DNA of 40,754 bases from a virus, in IMG/VR virus record IMGVR_UViG_3300049847_000163, positions 1-40,754 of that record, one strand, 5' to 3'. This document shows positions 1 to 7,332 of the stretch, piece after piece. A program made the translations under genes and the position numbers. Below the pieces are notes generated by a model. That model was not told where the DNA came from. It did not search any database and saw only the letters and a program-made list of their open reading frames with translations. Numbering within the stretch: position 1 is the stretch's first letter; each line of letters begins with the position of its first letter.

Positions 1-11
1 ATAGAGGGCAT
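1..11 (-). CDS. Start of next leftward gene (cut by window edge)
   Basis: An ATG at position 11 on the minus strand lies one base after the TGA stop of the 367-aa gene, so the next gene of the virion operon probably starts here and runs out of the window. Only the first codons (Met-Pro-Ser) are visible, so nothing can be said about its product. Confidence 0.4.
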
Positions 12-12
12 G

Positions 13-1116
13 TCACCGGTTCCCTGCTACGTTGCCGAGTGCATCTACAGGAGCACTATAGTCTGCATCACTAAAAGGTGTTGGACTCATGGATGGGGAG
101 TAGACACTTGGAGTGTTCGTTACTGGAGGGCCAACTTGCGGCCTAGCCCCATAAGACTGGCCTAGTTGTCTAGGATCAAGCTGTGCTGGAGCCGCGCCGA
201 GAGGGAGTTGTAGCTCCCCCGAGTGATACTGCTGTCCAAGTTTATTCACTTGGGCAACAAGCGCAGGTAAGTTCTTCTCTGTGAACGCCAACGCCTGATC
301 GTAGTTCATCCCTTGCGCTAGGCTATCTTTCATCAACTGATTACGCATCGCGTTGATGCCTGCTGGAGATAGAGTCTTTATCGGTGATGGAAGAGCAGCC
401 CTTACGCTGCCCTGTGCACCTTTACCCAATGCAGCAGCTTTGTTCATCTGTGCAGCTTGTTGCATCTTCAGGTCGTATCCGAGCAATGCTGTCTGCCCTG
501 ACAGTGCGGCATACTCTCGGATCGCTGCCGGGGGTAGCTCAACTACATCGTAGTGCCCTGTCTCATCAGGCTCTCCAGTAAAGCCGTAGACCTTACCGTC
601 TTCACCCAATTCAATACTATGGATGTCTGCATAGGCTGGGTTGCCGGATGTTTTGAGCATCGCAAGAACCTTTTGCCCTGCGATAGCTTGTTGCTGAATA
701 GACTGTTGTTGTTTCTGTGCGTTAGCATACTCGGGGTCAGCATCAGATACCATCCCCCTAGATGCGTACAAGTTAGCTAGTTCACGACGCGCATCAGGAG
801 AGTCAAGCCCACCATACTTTGCGCTTATCGTACCAATCTGTTGTCTGAAAGCAGGGTCAAGCGGCTCAGCTTTGTACTGAGCCTGTGCCGTTGATAGATT
901 GCCTTGGGCCTCTTTTGCATCAAGCCCCGCACGGTTAGCAGCAGCTGTAGCGTTGAATACATCGTAGCTATCATCAGCCCCAAGTTGGCGCTCAGCCCGA
1001 GTTGCGTTAATATCAGCTGTTCTTGATTTGTCGAGGTTCTGGTACATACCAGATGCTGCATTCATAGCATCCACATATCCATAGCCTATATCACCTAAAG
1101 TATCTAGTACGCTCAT
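13..1116 (-). CDS. Probable internal virion protein, 367 aa
   Basis: I do not recognise the family. The protein is rich in Ala and Gln with long helix-forming stretches (roughly residues 40-150 and 215-320) and has a Pro/Ser-rich, probably disordered C-terminus (about 320-367). There is no signal peptide or membrane segment. The start has a good ribosome site (AGGAG, 5 bases from ATG). It is the last complete gene of the leftward virion operon, after the conserved 559-aa structural protein. In short-tailed phages that position usually holds ejected internal head proteins, and the helical Ala/Gln-rich make-up fits. That role is inference from position and composition. Confidence 0.5.
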   Translation of the reverse strand: MSVLDTLGDIGYGYVDAMNAASGMYQNLDKSRTADINATRAERQLGADDSYDVFNATAAANRAGLDAKEAQGNLSTAQAQYKAEPLDPAFRQQIGTISAKYGGLDSPDARRELANLYASRGMVSDADPEYANAQKQQQSIQQQAIAGQKVLAMLKTSGNPAYADIHSIELGEDGKVYGFTGEPDETGHYDVVELPPAAIREYAALSGQTALLGYDLKMQQAAQMNKAAALGKGAQGSVRAALPSPIKTLSPAGINAMRNQLMKDSLAQGMNYDQALAFTEKNLPALVAQVNKLGQQYHSGELQLPLGAAPAQLDPRQLGQSYGARPQVGPPVTNTPSVYSPSMSPTPFSDADYSAPVDALGNVAGNR

Positions 1117-1124
1117 GGTTGCTC

Positions 1125-1886
1125 CTAAAAGAAAGCGCCGAGGTCAAGGAAGTCTAGCGCCTCGCTAGTACTTGCGTCAGTAGCTGCGCTAGTAGCAGCG
1201 TTAATAATATCTGTATCTGCAATAGAGGACGCCGCTGCTGATGTCATATCTCCAGTTGTACCATCGTACCAACTAGACATATCCGTAGCTGGTGCCTCTG
1301 TATAGCCTGCTGCCCCACCTACGTTGTACTGATTATCTGCATTGAATATGTCAGAGTTAAAGCTGATGTCGCCATTGGCATCCTTTGACCAGTCTGTCCC
1401 TACGTTTTCCAGTAAGTCACCCGTCTTAGGATCAACAATCCGCAACTGCCCGTCTTCACCTATGATAGCGAGATTGCCCTCTGCTGTAGTGAAGGAGTTT
1501 TTGTCAAGCCATGCTTGATAGTCGGGAACTGCTTTCCAATTCCCGTAGGCGTCCTGAGCATACTTGATAAGACCTTTCTGCATTAGCCCTTGTACGCCAT
1601 CACGCCCCATGAGCAGCGGTAACAAGCGCATAACACCACCAGCAATATCCCGGCCTGACTTCTGCTGCGCATTCAATGGACGTATCCGGTTAGTACGATC
1701 CACCATCGCACGAGCACGTTCTATCGCCCAGTCCTTGTCGTAGTTAGCGAGTGCGGGCATTTGATAGCGCTGCATAGTTCGCTCTTGAATATCGCGTGAA
1801 TTGTCAAACGCACGGCTAACATCCGCTGCGATCTGTCGTTGTTGGTCTGATAGGTAATCCCCATCACTAAGTCCGAGTTGCGCCAT
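1125..1886 (-). CDS. Probable virion-associated protein, 253 aa
   Basis: No family is recognised. There are two adjacent ATGs (1889 and 1886). The second is preferred because the GGGAG ribosome site is 5 bases from it and only 2 from the first. The N-terminal half is charged and helical, with many Arg and Gln. Residues about 85-105 include a short hydrophobic patch (VMRLLPLLMG). The C-terminal third is Asp/Ser/Ala/Thr-rich and of low complexity. It sits between two low-complexity virion-operon genes with gaps of about 10 bases, so it is co-transcribed with structural genes. A minor or internal virion protein is the simplest reading. Confidence 0.5.
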   Translation of the reverse strand: MAQLGLSDGDYLSDQQRQIAADVSRAFDNSRDIQERTMQRYQMPALANYDKDWAIERARAMVDRTNRIRPLNAQQKSGRDIAGGVMRLLPLLMGRDGVQGLMQKGLIKYAQDAYGNWKAVPDYQAWLDKNSFTTAEGNLAIIGEDGQLRIVDPKTGDLLENVGTDWSKDANGDISFNSDIFNADNQYNVGGAAGYTEAPATDMSSWYDGTTGDMTSAAASSIADTDIINAATSAATDASTSEALDFLDLGAFF

Positions 1887-1897
1887 CATAGCTCCCG

Positions 1898-2524
1898 TTA
1901 AAAACCACCATCTGCGCCGCCATCAGTACCATCAGTACCATCAGTACCATCAGTACCGCCATCGCTACCGCCATCGCTACCGCCTTGGCCTGCTGCATTA
2001 CCGCCATCGTTACCATTGACCCCATCACCCTGAGTAGCTGTACCGTCAGCAGGGCTGCTATCTGCTGGGGCTGCTTCTGGAGCATCTAATGGAGCTAAGT
2101 TAGTTACGTTGGAGACATCAGGTGTTGCTACAGGTGTCGTCTCTGCTACTTGGGGTGCCTGGGGGTTATTATTGTTATTGGCTGTATTAGCTACTGCATT
2201 AGAGACTGCATGGCCTATCACATTAGCGACTGGCCCAGGTACACCAATAGCACTCAGTCCTATGCTTACAGCAGCCCCTGCGACGCCTGAAACACCTGCA
2301 ACACCACTGGTATTCCCAGATGCCCCAGCAGCCGCTGCTCCGGTGCTACCATCAGTGCCATCAGTACCCCCACCTGAAGTCCCAAAACTACCCCCTACAG
2401 CAGTGCTGTTAAGCGGTGTCGATCCAAATAAAGAAGAGGCATTAAATAGATCGTTAGCGCCAGATTGACGTCGCATTCTCCGCCGTGGGTAGTATTGGTA
2501 TTCATCACCAAAAAGATCGCTCAT
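1898..2524 (-). CDS. Low-complexity protein with Gly-Thr-Asp repeats, 208 aa
   Basis: The ATG at 2524 lies one base after the stop of the preceding 67-aa gene, so translation is probably coupled. An open frame continues upstream but only through the neighbour. The N-terminus is basic and aromatic (YYPRRRMRRQ). The middle is Gly/Ala/Val-rich and could form a glycine-zipper-like or membrane-active segment (about residues 65-110). Residues about 120-180 are Ala/Pro/Asp-rich. The C-terminus is a run of Gly-Thr-Asp and Gly-Ser-Asp triplets encoded by a 9-bp minisatellite. No enzymatic motif is seen. Position suggests a minor virion or ejected protein; the Asp-rich tail could bind divalent cations, but that is speculation. 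Confidence 0.5.
   Translation of the reverse strand: MSDLFGDEYQYYPRRRMRRQSGANDLFNASSLFGSTPLNSTAVGGSFGTSGGGTDGTDGSTGAAAAGASGNTSGVAGVSGVAGAAVSIGLSAIGVPGPVANVIGHAVSNAVANTANNNNNPQAPQVAETTPVATPDVSNVTNLAPLDAPEAAPADSSPADGTATQGDGVNGNDGGNAAGQGGSDGGSDGGTDGTDGTDGTDGGADGGF
1920..1955. repeat. 9-bp tandem repeat, 4 copies (CCATCAGTA)
   Basis: Four consecutive copies of CCATCAGTA (plus strand) encode the Gly-Thr-Asp repeats at the C-terminus of the 208-aa gene. They are followed by diverged 9-bp units (CCATCGCTA). Two further CCATCAGTR units occur near 2349 in the same gene. Confidence 0.85.
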
Positions 2525-2525
2525 A

Positions 2526-2729
2526 TCAGTTCGATCCCAGTTGTCGTGCTTGTGCGTCTGTGAGTATACCAGCAGTAACCAGCATATCAAGCGTGACGTA
2601 GCGGTCTTTGTACGTACCTCGTACCCCCTGAGCGACTTCTACATGCTCCTTGACTGCACCAAGAAACGACTGCATAGCCTGACTCTCATTCTGAGGTATC
2701 TGCCCCAGTCCAGGTTTATTGTTTATCAC
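2526..2729 (-). CDS. Small virion-operon protein, 67 aa
   Basis: Unrecognised. It starts on an ATG that overlaps the TGA of the upstream 559-aa gene (ATGA overlap) and ends one base before the next ATG, so it is locked into the operon by translational coupling. The sequence is soluble, with one amphipathic helix (about residues 17-33) and a C-terminal stretch (VTLDMLVTAGILTDAQARQL) that resembles a short helical docking segment. No motif assigns a function. Confidence 0.55.
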   Translation of the reverse strand: MINNKPGLGQIPQNESQAMQSFLGAVKEHVEVAQGVRGTYKDRYVTLDMLVTAGILTDAQARQLGSN

Positions 2730-4405
2730 TGTGGTTTCCCCTCAGTTAGATCATCGATACTTGTAGCCATGTGTATTTCGTATACATCTGGCTTACCCTC
2801 TACTTGCATAAACCAACGCTCCGTATCCCGGTAGAACCTTGGGAGTCTAAACGGCTCACTCGAAGTTACCTCACGAGAAAACTTAAGTTGGTCATTCACA
2901 AATAGAGAGAATATAAGTGGTAGCACAGTACCACCTTCTTGCCTATACTCGCCAGTAATCTTTACTGCTGCAAAGCTCGTGATATAAGGCATCACGAAAG
3001 CTTTACTCCGCCAGCGGTAAACTAACCTCTCAGAGCTAGCTTCCCACTCGTACAGTACGTTATCGCGGTTCTTCTGTCCGACGAAGAAGAAGTCTGTATC
3101 AGGATTTGCGTAGGCCGCCGTCGCGTAGAAGTTTAACGTCGTCAGTTTATCTCGTTGTTCTACGCCTGTAGCTCTATCGTTATAATCAAAGACGAACCCG
3201 GCCCCTTGGGGGTCAACAAGGCTGTAATCTTGCCCATGATCGGTTAGGTAGAAACCAACATAGCGCCCATCATGGATTACTCCATGCAATGTTGTCGGGT
3301 TAAATCTCTGCCACTCATCACGACTTAGTACATCACGAGTAATAACCTGTAGCCCACCGTAACCCACCCATACGAGGCCGTCAGCGCTTGCGTAAAGTAC
3401 CCCTCGATCACCGGATACCATTGAGCGCTTAGACGCACAGGGATAGGGATCAGGTAACTTTTCGATAGACAAATTCTTTGGGCTTACGCCGCTAACAAGA
3501 TAGGTGAATCCTGTGGTAGCTACAACTATTGTACTACCATATATACCTAAAGCTACTATAGGATACTCAAAAACCTTCGTATATTCAGGAGGATATGCGT
3601 GGGGCTGATATGCTTCTGATATATACAACTGATTCCCAGCAAACCCTGCTAAAAATCCTCCTGGGTGTGAAATAAGCCCCGTCATATTATGGGGTGGGGG
3701 GTACCACTGCTGTGAAGGTAGGCGTTCTAGTAGATCAATATCCAAGAAGGTATCTACATAGGATGTCTGAGAAACCAAAATCATATCAACGAATAAAATC
3801 TCTGTTGTAGATGTACCAGTCTCATATCGGTAAATTCGGATATGAGTGACATTCTCCGAAGTAGGCGCAGCAAACCCTGAAATAGTCGCTGCTTGCCCAT
3901 CCATCATACCTACAACTACAGACGGATTTGACGGTACGCCTTCTTCAGCTAGGGCTGTGACAAAGGTGTACAGGTATGCACGCTGCTTCACCGTCCCCGT
4001 ACCACCTGTACCTAGTGCTACTATGGGTGGTGTGGTAGGTGCGTCTACACCCAATGTATAAGCTTGTGAAGGGTAAGGAAGCTGTGTTGTAGCTCGGGCT
4101 AAAGTAGTAACCTTCGGCCTACCATCTCCCGTATAGTATATGCGCCCTTCAGTGTCTCCTGGAAGAAAGCTGCGTTGGACGTTCACGTCTGCATTCCAAG
4201 ATAGCCAATAACCGTTCAAATTATATATTGTTTCGATGAACCCACGACGTAGCTTCGTAGGATCAACGAGCGGGGCGCGTAAAGCCCGTATCTCTCCAGA
4301 CCACAACTTGCAATTCTCCGCAACTACAGCAGCATTCGGAGGCAGTAATCTCTGCGAGATACGCGGCGCGATCCCGCCAAAATTCTGTATGCGTAGGCTT
4401 GGCAT
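2726..4405 (-). CDS. Conserved phage structural protein, 559 aa
   Basis: The N-terminus (NFGGIAPRISQRLLPPNAA, then VAENCKLWSGEIRAL) is a signature I recognise from large virion proteins of many podovirus-like phages, usually annotated only as structural. The rest is rich in beta strands and aromatic residues with regularly spaced Gly-Tyr and Trp, consistent with a propeller-like tail or nozzle component. The C-terminal region ends in a beta-rich segment (YRDTERWFMQVEGKPDVYEI). It starts just after the TAG of the third oxygenase gene. Its exact place in the particle is not shown by the sequence; tail/nozzle is inference from size and gene order. Confidence 0.7.
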   Translation of the reverse strand: MPSLRIQNFGGIAPRISQRLLPPNAAVVAENCKLWSGEIRALRAPLVDPTKLRRGFIETIYNLNGYWLSWNADVNVQRSFLPGDTEGRIYYTGDGRPKVTTLARATTQLPYPSQAYTLGVDAPTTPPIVALGTGGTGTVKQRAYLYTFVTALAEEGVPSNPSVVVGMMDGQAATISGFAAPTSENVTHIRIYRYETGTSTTEILFVDMILVSQTSYVDTFLDIDLLERLPSQQWYPPPHNMTGLISHPGGFLAGFAGNQLYISEAYQPHAYPPEYTKVFEYPIVALGIYGSTIVVATTGFTYLVSGVSPKNLSIEKLPDPYPCASKRSMVSGDRGVLYASADGLVWVGYGGLQVITRDVLSRDEWQRFNPTTLHGVIHDGRYVGFYLTDHGQDYSLVDPQGAGFVFDYNDRATGVEQRDKLTTLNFYATAAYANPDTDFFFVGQKNRDNVLYEWEASSERLVYRWRSKAFVMPYITSFAAVKITGEYRQEGGTVLPLIFSLFVNDQLKFSREVTSSEPFRLPRFYRDTERWFMQVEGKPDVYEIHMATSIDDLTEGKPQ

Positions 4406-4407
4406 AG

Positions 4408-5028
4408 CTACCCCGAGAAGTTATTTGTTGCTGGGTTGATAAGTCCCCATATTAGCTGCATCGAGTTCCTACGTCCATTCGTAATTGGTAGTACTTGATG
4501 CGGGAAGTTCTTGTTTGAGGGGAACATGACAAACTCCCCAACTTCAGGCTTAATTTTCAACCCTTGCCTGGGAAACTCTATCTCTCCCCCACTATAGTCG
4601 TTATTGAGGTACAGCACTGTAGTGATACCCCGTTGAAAATCTACTCCTACCATAGTGCCTGTAGTCGTCTGTGCGTGGTCATCCGTATGCAATTTAATCC
4701 CCCGCCCAACAGGGTAACTGAAAAGCTCTGTATTAGTTCTAAAGGGTGTAGCAGTCGTATCGAAATTATCTCTCGCATATTGATATGCTATATCATTAAG
4801 CCGCGCAGCTAGAGGTACAGCAAAATCTGGGAATACAACAGATACAGATTGCCTTGCTTCATAATCAACTACAGCTTTCCCATCTAAACCATAAGCTCCG
4901 TGTTCTGCGTACTTCTTTGTGACCCAACACTCATCGATATAATTATTGAATAGAGCCGCGTCGAAAGCCAACTTACCACGTAGTAATGTGGTTCCTTCTT
5001 TCATCACGCTTTCAGCATAGCTAATCAT
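4408..5028 (-). CDS. 2-oxoglutarate/Fe(II)-dependent oxygenase (P4H-like), copy 3
   Basis: A 206-aa protein of the prolyl-4-hydroxylase-like 2OG-Fe(II) oxygenase fold. The iron ligands are visible as HTD in KLHTDDH and the distal His in FPHQV. The 2-oxoglutarate-binding Arg is in GRR. Between them lies the usual YLN...GGEIEFP strand pair and the KPEVGEFVMFPS strand. The ATG at 5028 overlaps the upstream TGA (ATGA) and is preferred over a TTG five codons upstream. The family hydroxylates protein side chains (commonly proline), nucleic acids or small molecules, using O2 and 2-oxoglutarate. The substrate is unknown. It is the last of three paralogous genes embedded in the virion operon. Confidence 0.85.
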   Translation of the reverse strand: MISYAESVMKEGTTLLRGKLAFDAALFNNYIDECWVTKKYAEHGAYGLDGKAVVDYEARQSVSVVFPDFAVPLAARLNDIAYQYARDNFDTTATPFRTNTELFSYPVGRGIKLHTDDHAQTTTGTMVGVDFQRGITTVLYLNNDYSGGEIEFPRQGLKIKPEVGEFVMFPSNKNFPHQVLPITNGRRNSMQLIWGLINPATNNFSG

Positions 5029-5639
5029 AAATCGAATCTCCAAGTTGTTTGTAGCAACATGCGTTGCCCTGAGACTATTGGTAGGACACCATGCTTGTAC
5101 TTGTAATGTGCAGGGAACATAACCAACATACCATACTTAGGCTCTATTCGTAGGTCGGGATTTGGGAAGTACAACTCTCCCCCCTCGAAATCAGTTCCTT
5201 GCGTGCTTAGATATAACAAAGCCACAAGTTGATTCGCCCAATTAAACTGTACTGTACCAACCCCATAGTCCATATCTGCGGGGTCTTGGTCATCACAATG
5301 GATTGGGCATCCTACTCCCTCTCCATATAGCAATACAACACTAGACTGCCGTGTAGGAGTTCTCCCCGTGTAATTATAGAAACTCTCTGCTGCGGTTACT
5401 TCTTGCTGAATCCGTTGTTCTAGTAAAGGCTTAGCAGCTAACTCCACATCATAGCTACGCCTACCACGTTCTCTACCGTTGTCCGTGCTGTAAGTACGTG
5501 ATGGCTTTTTAGTTTCCTCCCATGTCTGCTGTATTGCACTCCTATAATCGTCTTCTAGTGTAAGCATGCGTATACGAATACCATCCTTGCCATCAGGGGT
5601 AGATACGTTAAACAGTGGATTAGGCAGCGGGCGTATCAT
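5025..5639 (-). CDS. 2-oxoglutarate/Fe(II)-dependent oxygenase (P4H-like), copy 2
   Basis: A 204-aa paralogue of its two neighbours. The iron-binding HxD is HCD (in CPIHCDDQ), the distal His is in YKYKHGVLP, and the 2-oxoglutarate Arg is in SGQR. The strand GGELYFP matches GGAIEFP and GGEIEFP in the other copies. I start it at the ATG at 5639, giving [10 protein letters not shown], because copy 1 begins similarly ([13 protein letters not shown]). A TTG at 5684 would add 15 residues with no support. It overlaps copy 1 by 20 bases and copy 3 by 4 bases, so all three are translated as one unit. All catalytic residues are present, so it is probably active. Confidence 0.85.
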   Translation of the reverse strand: MIRPLPNPLFNVSTPDGKDGIRIRMLTLEDDYRSAIQQTWEETKKPSRTYSTDNGRERGRRSYDVELAAKPLLEQRIQQEVTAAESFYNYTGRTPTRQSSVVLLYGEGVGCPIHCDDQDPADMDYGVGTVQFNWANQLVALLYLSTQGTDFEGGELYFPNPDLRIEPKYGMLVMFPAHYKYKHGVLPIVSGQRMLLQTTWRFDL

Positions 5640-6246
5640 AAAAATAATAATGTCTGACAAAAGCAAATCTACCGCCAATAACAACTGGTGTTACTTGGTG
5701 GGGAAACTTGTAGTTAGATGGGTATACTAGCATCGTACCGCTTTTAGGTATGATCGATAACTGCTGCTTCGGAAACTCTATAGCTCCTCCTTCCAGATCA
5801 GGACTAACAACATAGAGTATCGCTGCTAACTGGTTGAGCAAGTGCATCACATACTTAGTCTTCCCCTGTTTTTCTGGTGCTTTATGTTGGTCATCTGTAT
5901 GAAGCCCTGAATAAGCGCCAACCCCATAGAATAAAAACTGTTCCCGGCTCTTGTACGGGAACTTACCCTCGCCCCACTGCGTAACAACTTGCTGCATCTC
6001 AGCGTCTAACGTACTAAAAATACTGACTACTAGGCTATCTCTAGTTTGTATATCTACGGAAGTTCTAAGCCGCTTACTCTCGTCCCCGCTTGCTGCATTG
6101 GGATCGAATGACAAAGCCAGCGCTGCTCCCTCTGGTAGAAAGCGCTGCGCTAGCTCTGCGTATAGATTAGCTGGGAGTGTTAGCTGCTTGTGTACAACTT
6201 CACCTTGCACCTCGTAGACTGGGTTTGGGATAGCTTGTGCCAGCAT
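5620..6246 (-). CDS. 2-oxoglutarate/Fe(II)-dependent oxygenase (P4H-like), copy 1
   Basis: A 208-aa 2OG-Fe(II) oxygenase with HTD in GLHTDDQH, the strand GGAIEFPKQ, distal His in YKFPHQVTP and Arg in IGGRF. The open frame extends upstream through the repeat tail of the preceding gene and there encodes a Cys-Asp-Ser run, but that is a frame shadow. The real start is the ATG at 6246, two bases after the TAA of the 307-aa adhesin-like gene. No clear ribosome site precedes it, so ribosomes finishing the adhesin probably reinitiate here and couple the two products. The adjacent (Val-Thr-Pro)8 tail is a plausible but untested substrate. Confidence 0.85.
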   Translation of the reverse strand: MLAQAIPNPVYEVQGEVVHKQLTLPANLYAELAQRFLPEGAALALSFDPNAASGDESKRLRTSVDIQTRDSLVVSIFSTLDAEMQQVVTQWGEGKFPYKSREQFLFYGVGAYSGLHTDDQHKAPEKQGKTKYVMHLLNQLAAILYVVSPDLEGGAIEFPKQQLSIIPKSGTMLVYPSNYKFPHQVTPVVIGGRFAFVRHYYFYDTPAA

Positions 6247-6248
6247 GA

Positions 6249-7172
6249 TTACATAGCAGCGCCAATAGCTCCACCTACGGGTGCTACAAGTCCCACAGGA
6301 GTCACAGGAGTCACAGGAGTCACAGGAGTCACAGGAGTCACAGGAGTCACAGGAGTCACAGGAGTCACAGCAGCAACAGGGGCTACAGGAGCACCACAAG
6401 ATGTATTTGCTTGCAACGCAGTACACAATGCTACCCATTGTGCCGGAGTTGCATTGTTGATGAACGCGGTAATCAGTGCATTCATATCAAGATGCAACGG
6501 ATCAGCTATAGTCCCTGTGCCTAAAATCGGTGCTAGTGCATGTGCACGGGCAACAAGCGTAGGAAATTCTGCGGGCACCCCAGGGCCAGGATTAGGTAGT
6601 GTTTGGTTCTCTACCGCGAGCAGTGAAGTAGAATCAATCCGCAGTGCAATACGGTTATTTGTATCGACATAGATAGGATCAGTTGTGCCCGGTAGTGCCC
6701 CTACAGTGAACCACTGTGTACCATTCCAATGATAGAGTATGTTAGGTACTGTTGCTGTATTGACGACATACTCAACGCAACCGCTAGGCGCTGTGTTAGG
6801 TGGAGTAGTTACTAACGCGGTATTACTAGGAGAGCATCTACCAGCAAGCGCCTTAATAATCTCATCGCCAATATACTCCTTGAACTGCTGCACATTCCAT
6901 GATAACTTTACACATGACCCTGCTGGGAAAGCCCTAGCGATCGTATTATCCTGTGCTCGTTGTACTTGTATGTTGTCATTACCTAAAGGGGTAGTAGATG
7001 TGTACTTAACAACTTCGCTGCCTACACGATCTTCGATTGTTAGATAGCAGTAGTCGCCCAACGTAAATTCAAATAGTACACCTTCACCTACACTTAAAGG
7101 TAGGATAGTGTCCCCCGGTGCTATTGGAGCACGCAAGGTAGCGGTAAGAAAATTAACTAGTCGTAGTGCCAT
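6249..7172 (-). CDS. Adhesin/fibre-like virion protein with (VTP)8 tail, 307 aa
   Basis: The N-terminus (residues 1 to about 115) aligns without gaps over the first 48 residues to that of the 413-aa protein and shares the later segment FPAGSC...VQQFKEYI, so both carry one virion-attachment or baseplate-like module. The middle contains segments typical of fibre proteins ([28 protein letters not shown]). The C-terminus is a Pro/Thr/Val-rich tail with eight Val-Thr-Pro repeats, then [14 protein letters not shown]. The tail is probably extended. It overlaps the 59-aa gene by 20 bases and is followed two bases later by an oxygenase gene. Receptor-binding or fibre function is inferred from domain style and location. 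Confidence 0.65.
   Translation of the reverse strand: MALRLVNFLTATLRAPIAPGDTILPLSVGEGVLFEFTLGDYCYLTIEDRVGSEVVKYTSTTPLGNDNIQVQRAQDNTIARAFPAGSCVKLSWNVQQFKEYIGDEIIKALAGRCSPSNTALVTTPPNTAPSGCVEYVVNTATVPNILYHWNGTQWFTVGALPGTTDPIYVDTNNRIALRIDSTSLLAVENQTLPNPGPGVPAEFPTLVARAHALAPILGTGTIADPLHLDMNALITAFINNATPAQWVALCTALQANTSCGAPVAPVAAVTPVTPVTPVTPVTPVTPVTPVTPVGLVAPVGGAIGAAM
6295..6366. repeat. 9-bp minisatellite, 8 perfect copies (ACAGGAGTC)
   Basis: Eight identical head-to-tail copies of ACAGGAGTC (plus strand), with degenerate partial units on both sides, encode the Val-Thr-Pro repeats of the 307-aa minus-strand gene. Identical third codon positions in every copy indicate recent expansion by slippage. 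The 9-bp unit keeps the frame, so copy number can vary without breaking the gene. Confidence 0.95.
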
Positions 7173-7332
7173 TTTGGTTCTCTTTTATCTGTTTCAATTC
7201 TGTCGCGATAAGAACGCTCTCTTGCGCAGCTTCTCTGCCTCGTGCTGCCCATAAACCTACTTGCGCCTCTGCAAGTTCAGTCCGTGTCTGCCATAGCTTC
7301 AATTCAAGCTCTAATTCTTTTTGCGTTTTCAT
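7153..7332 (-). CDS. Small coiled-coil protein between two adhesins, 59 aa
   Basis: The ATG at 7332 overlaps the TGA of the 413-aa gene (ATGA). The frame runs to a TAA at 7153, inside the next gene. The translation begins MKTQKELELELKLWQTRTEL and is almost wholly helical with heptad-like Leu/Ala spacing (about residues 5-50). It is charged, with no membrane segment. A gene of this type, a short coiled coil wedged between two related adhesins, also occurs at 15,390. A trimerisation partner or fibre chaperone is a reasonable guess, not shown. Confidence 0.6.
   Translation of the reverse strand: MKTQKELELELKLWQTRTELAEAQVGLWAARGREAAQESVLIATELKQIKENQNGTTTS

Noticed and set aside
6295-6366. CRISPR array
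   Set aside because: Units are 9 bp without spacers, inside a coding region. The Cas4-like nuclease at 35,587 is a phage recombination nuclease and there is no array in the window.
6247-6438. N-terminal extension of the first oxygenase with Cys-Asp-Ser repeats
   Set aside because: It is the alternative frame of the 9-bp repeat in the adhesin gene. The aligned oxygenase begins at the ATG at 6246 with the MLAQAIPNP start like its paralogue.
6190-6672. Plus-strand collagen-like Gly-Val-Thr repeat frame
   Set aside because: It lies antisense to a well-supported adhesin and oxygenase pair, and has no ribosome site. It arises from the same minisatellite.
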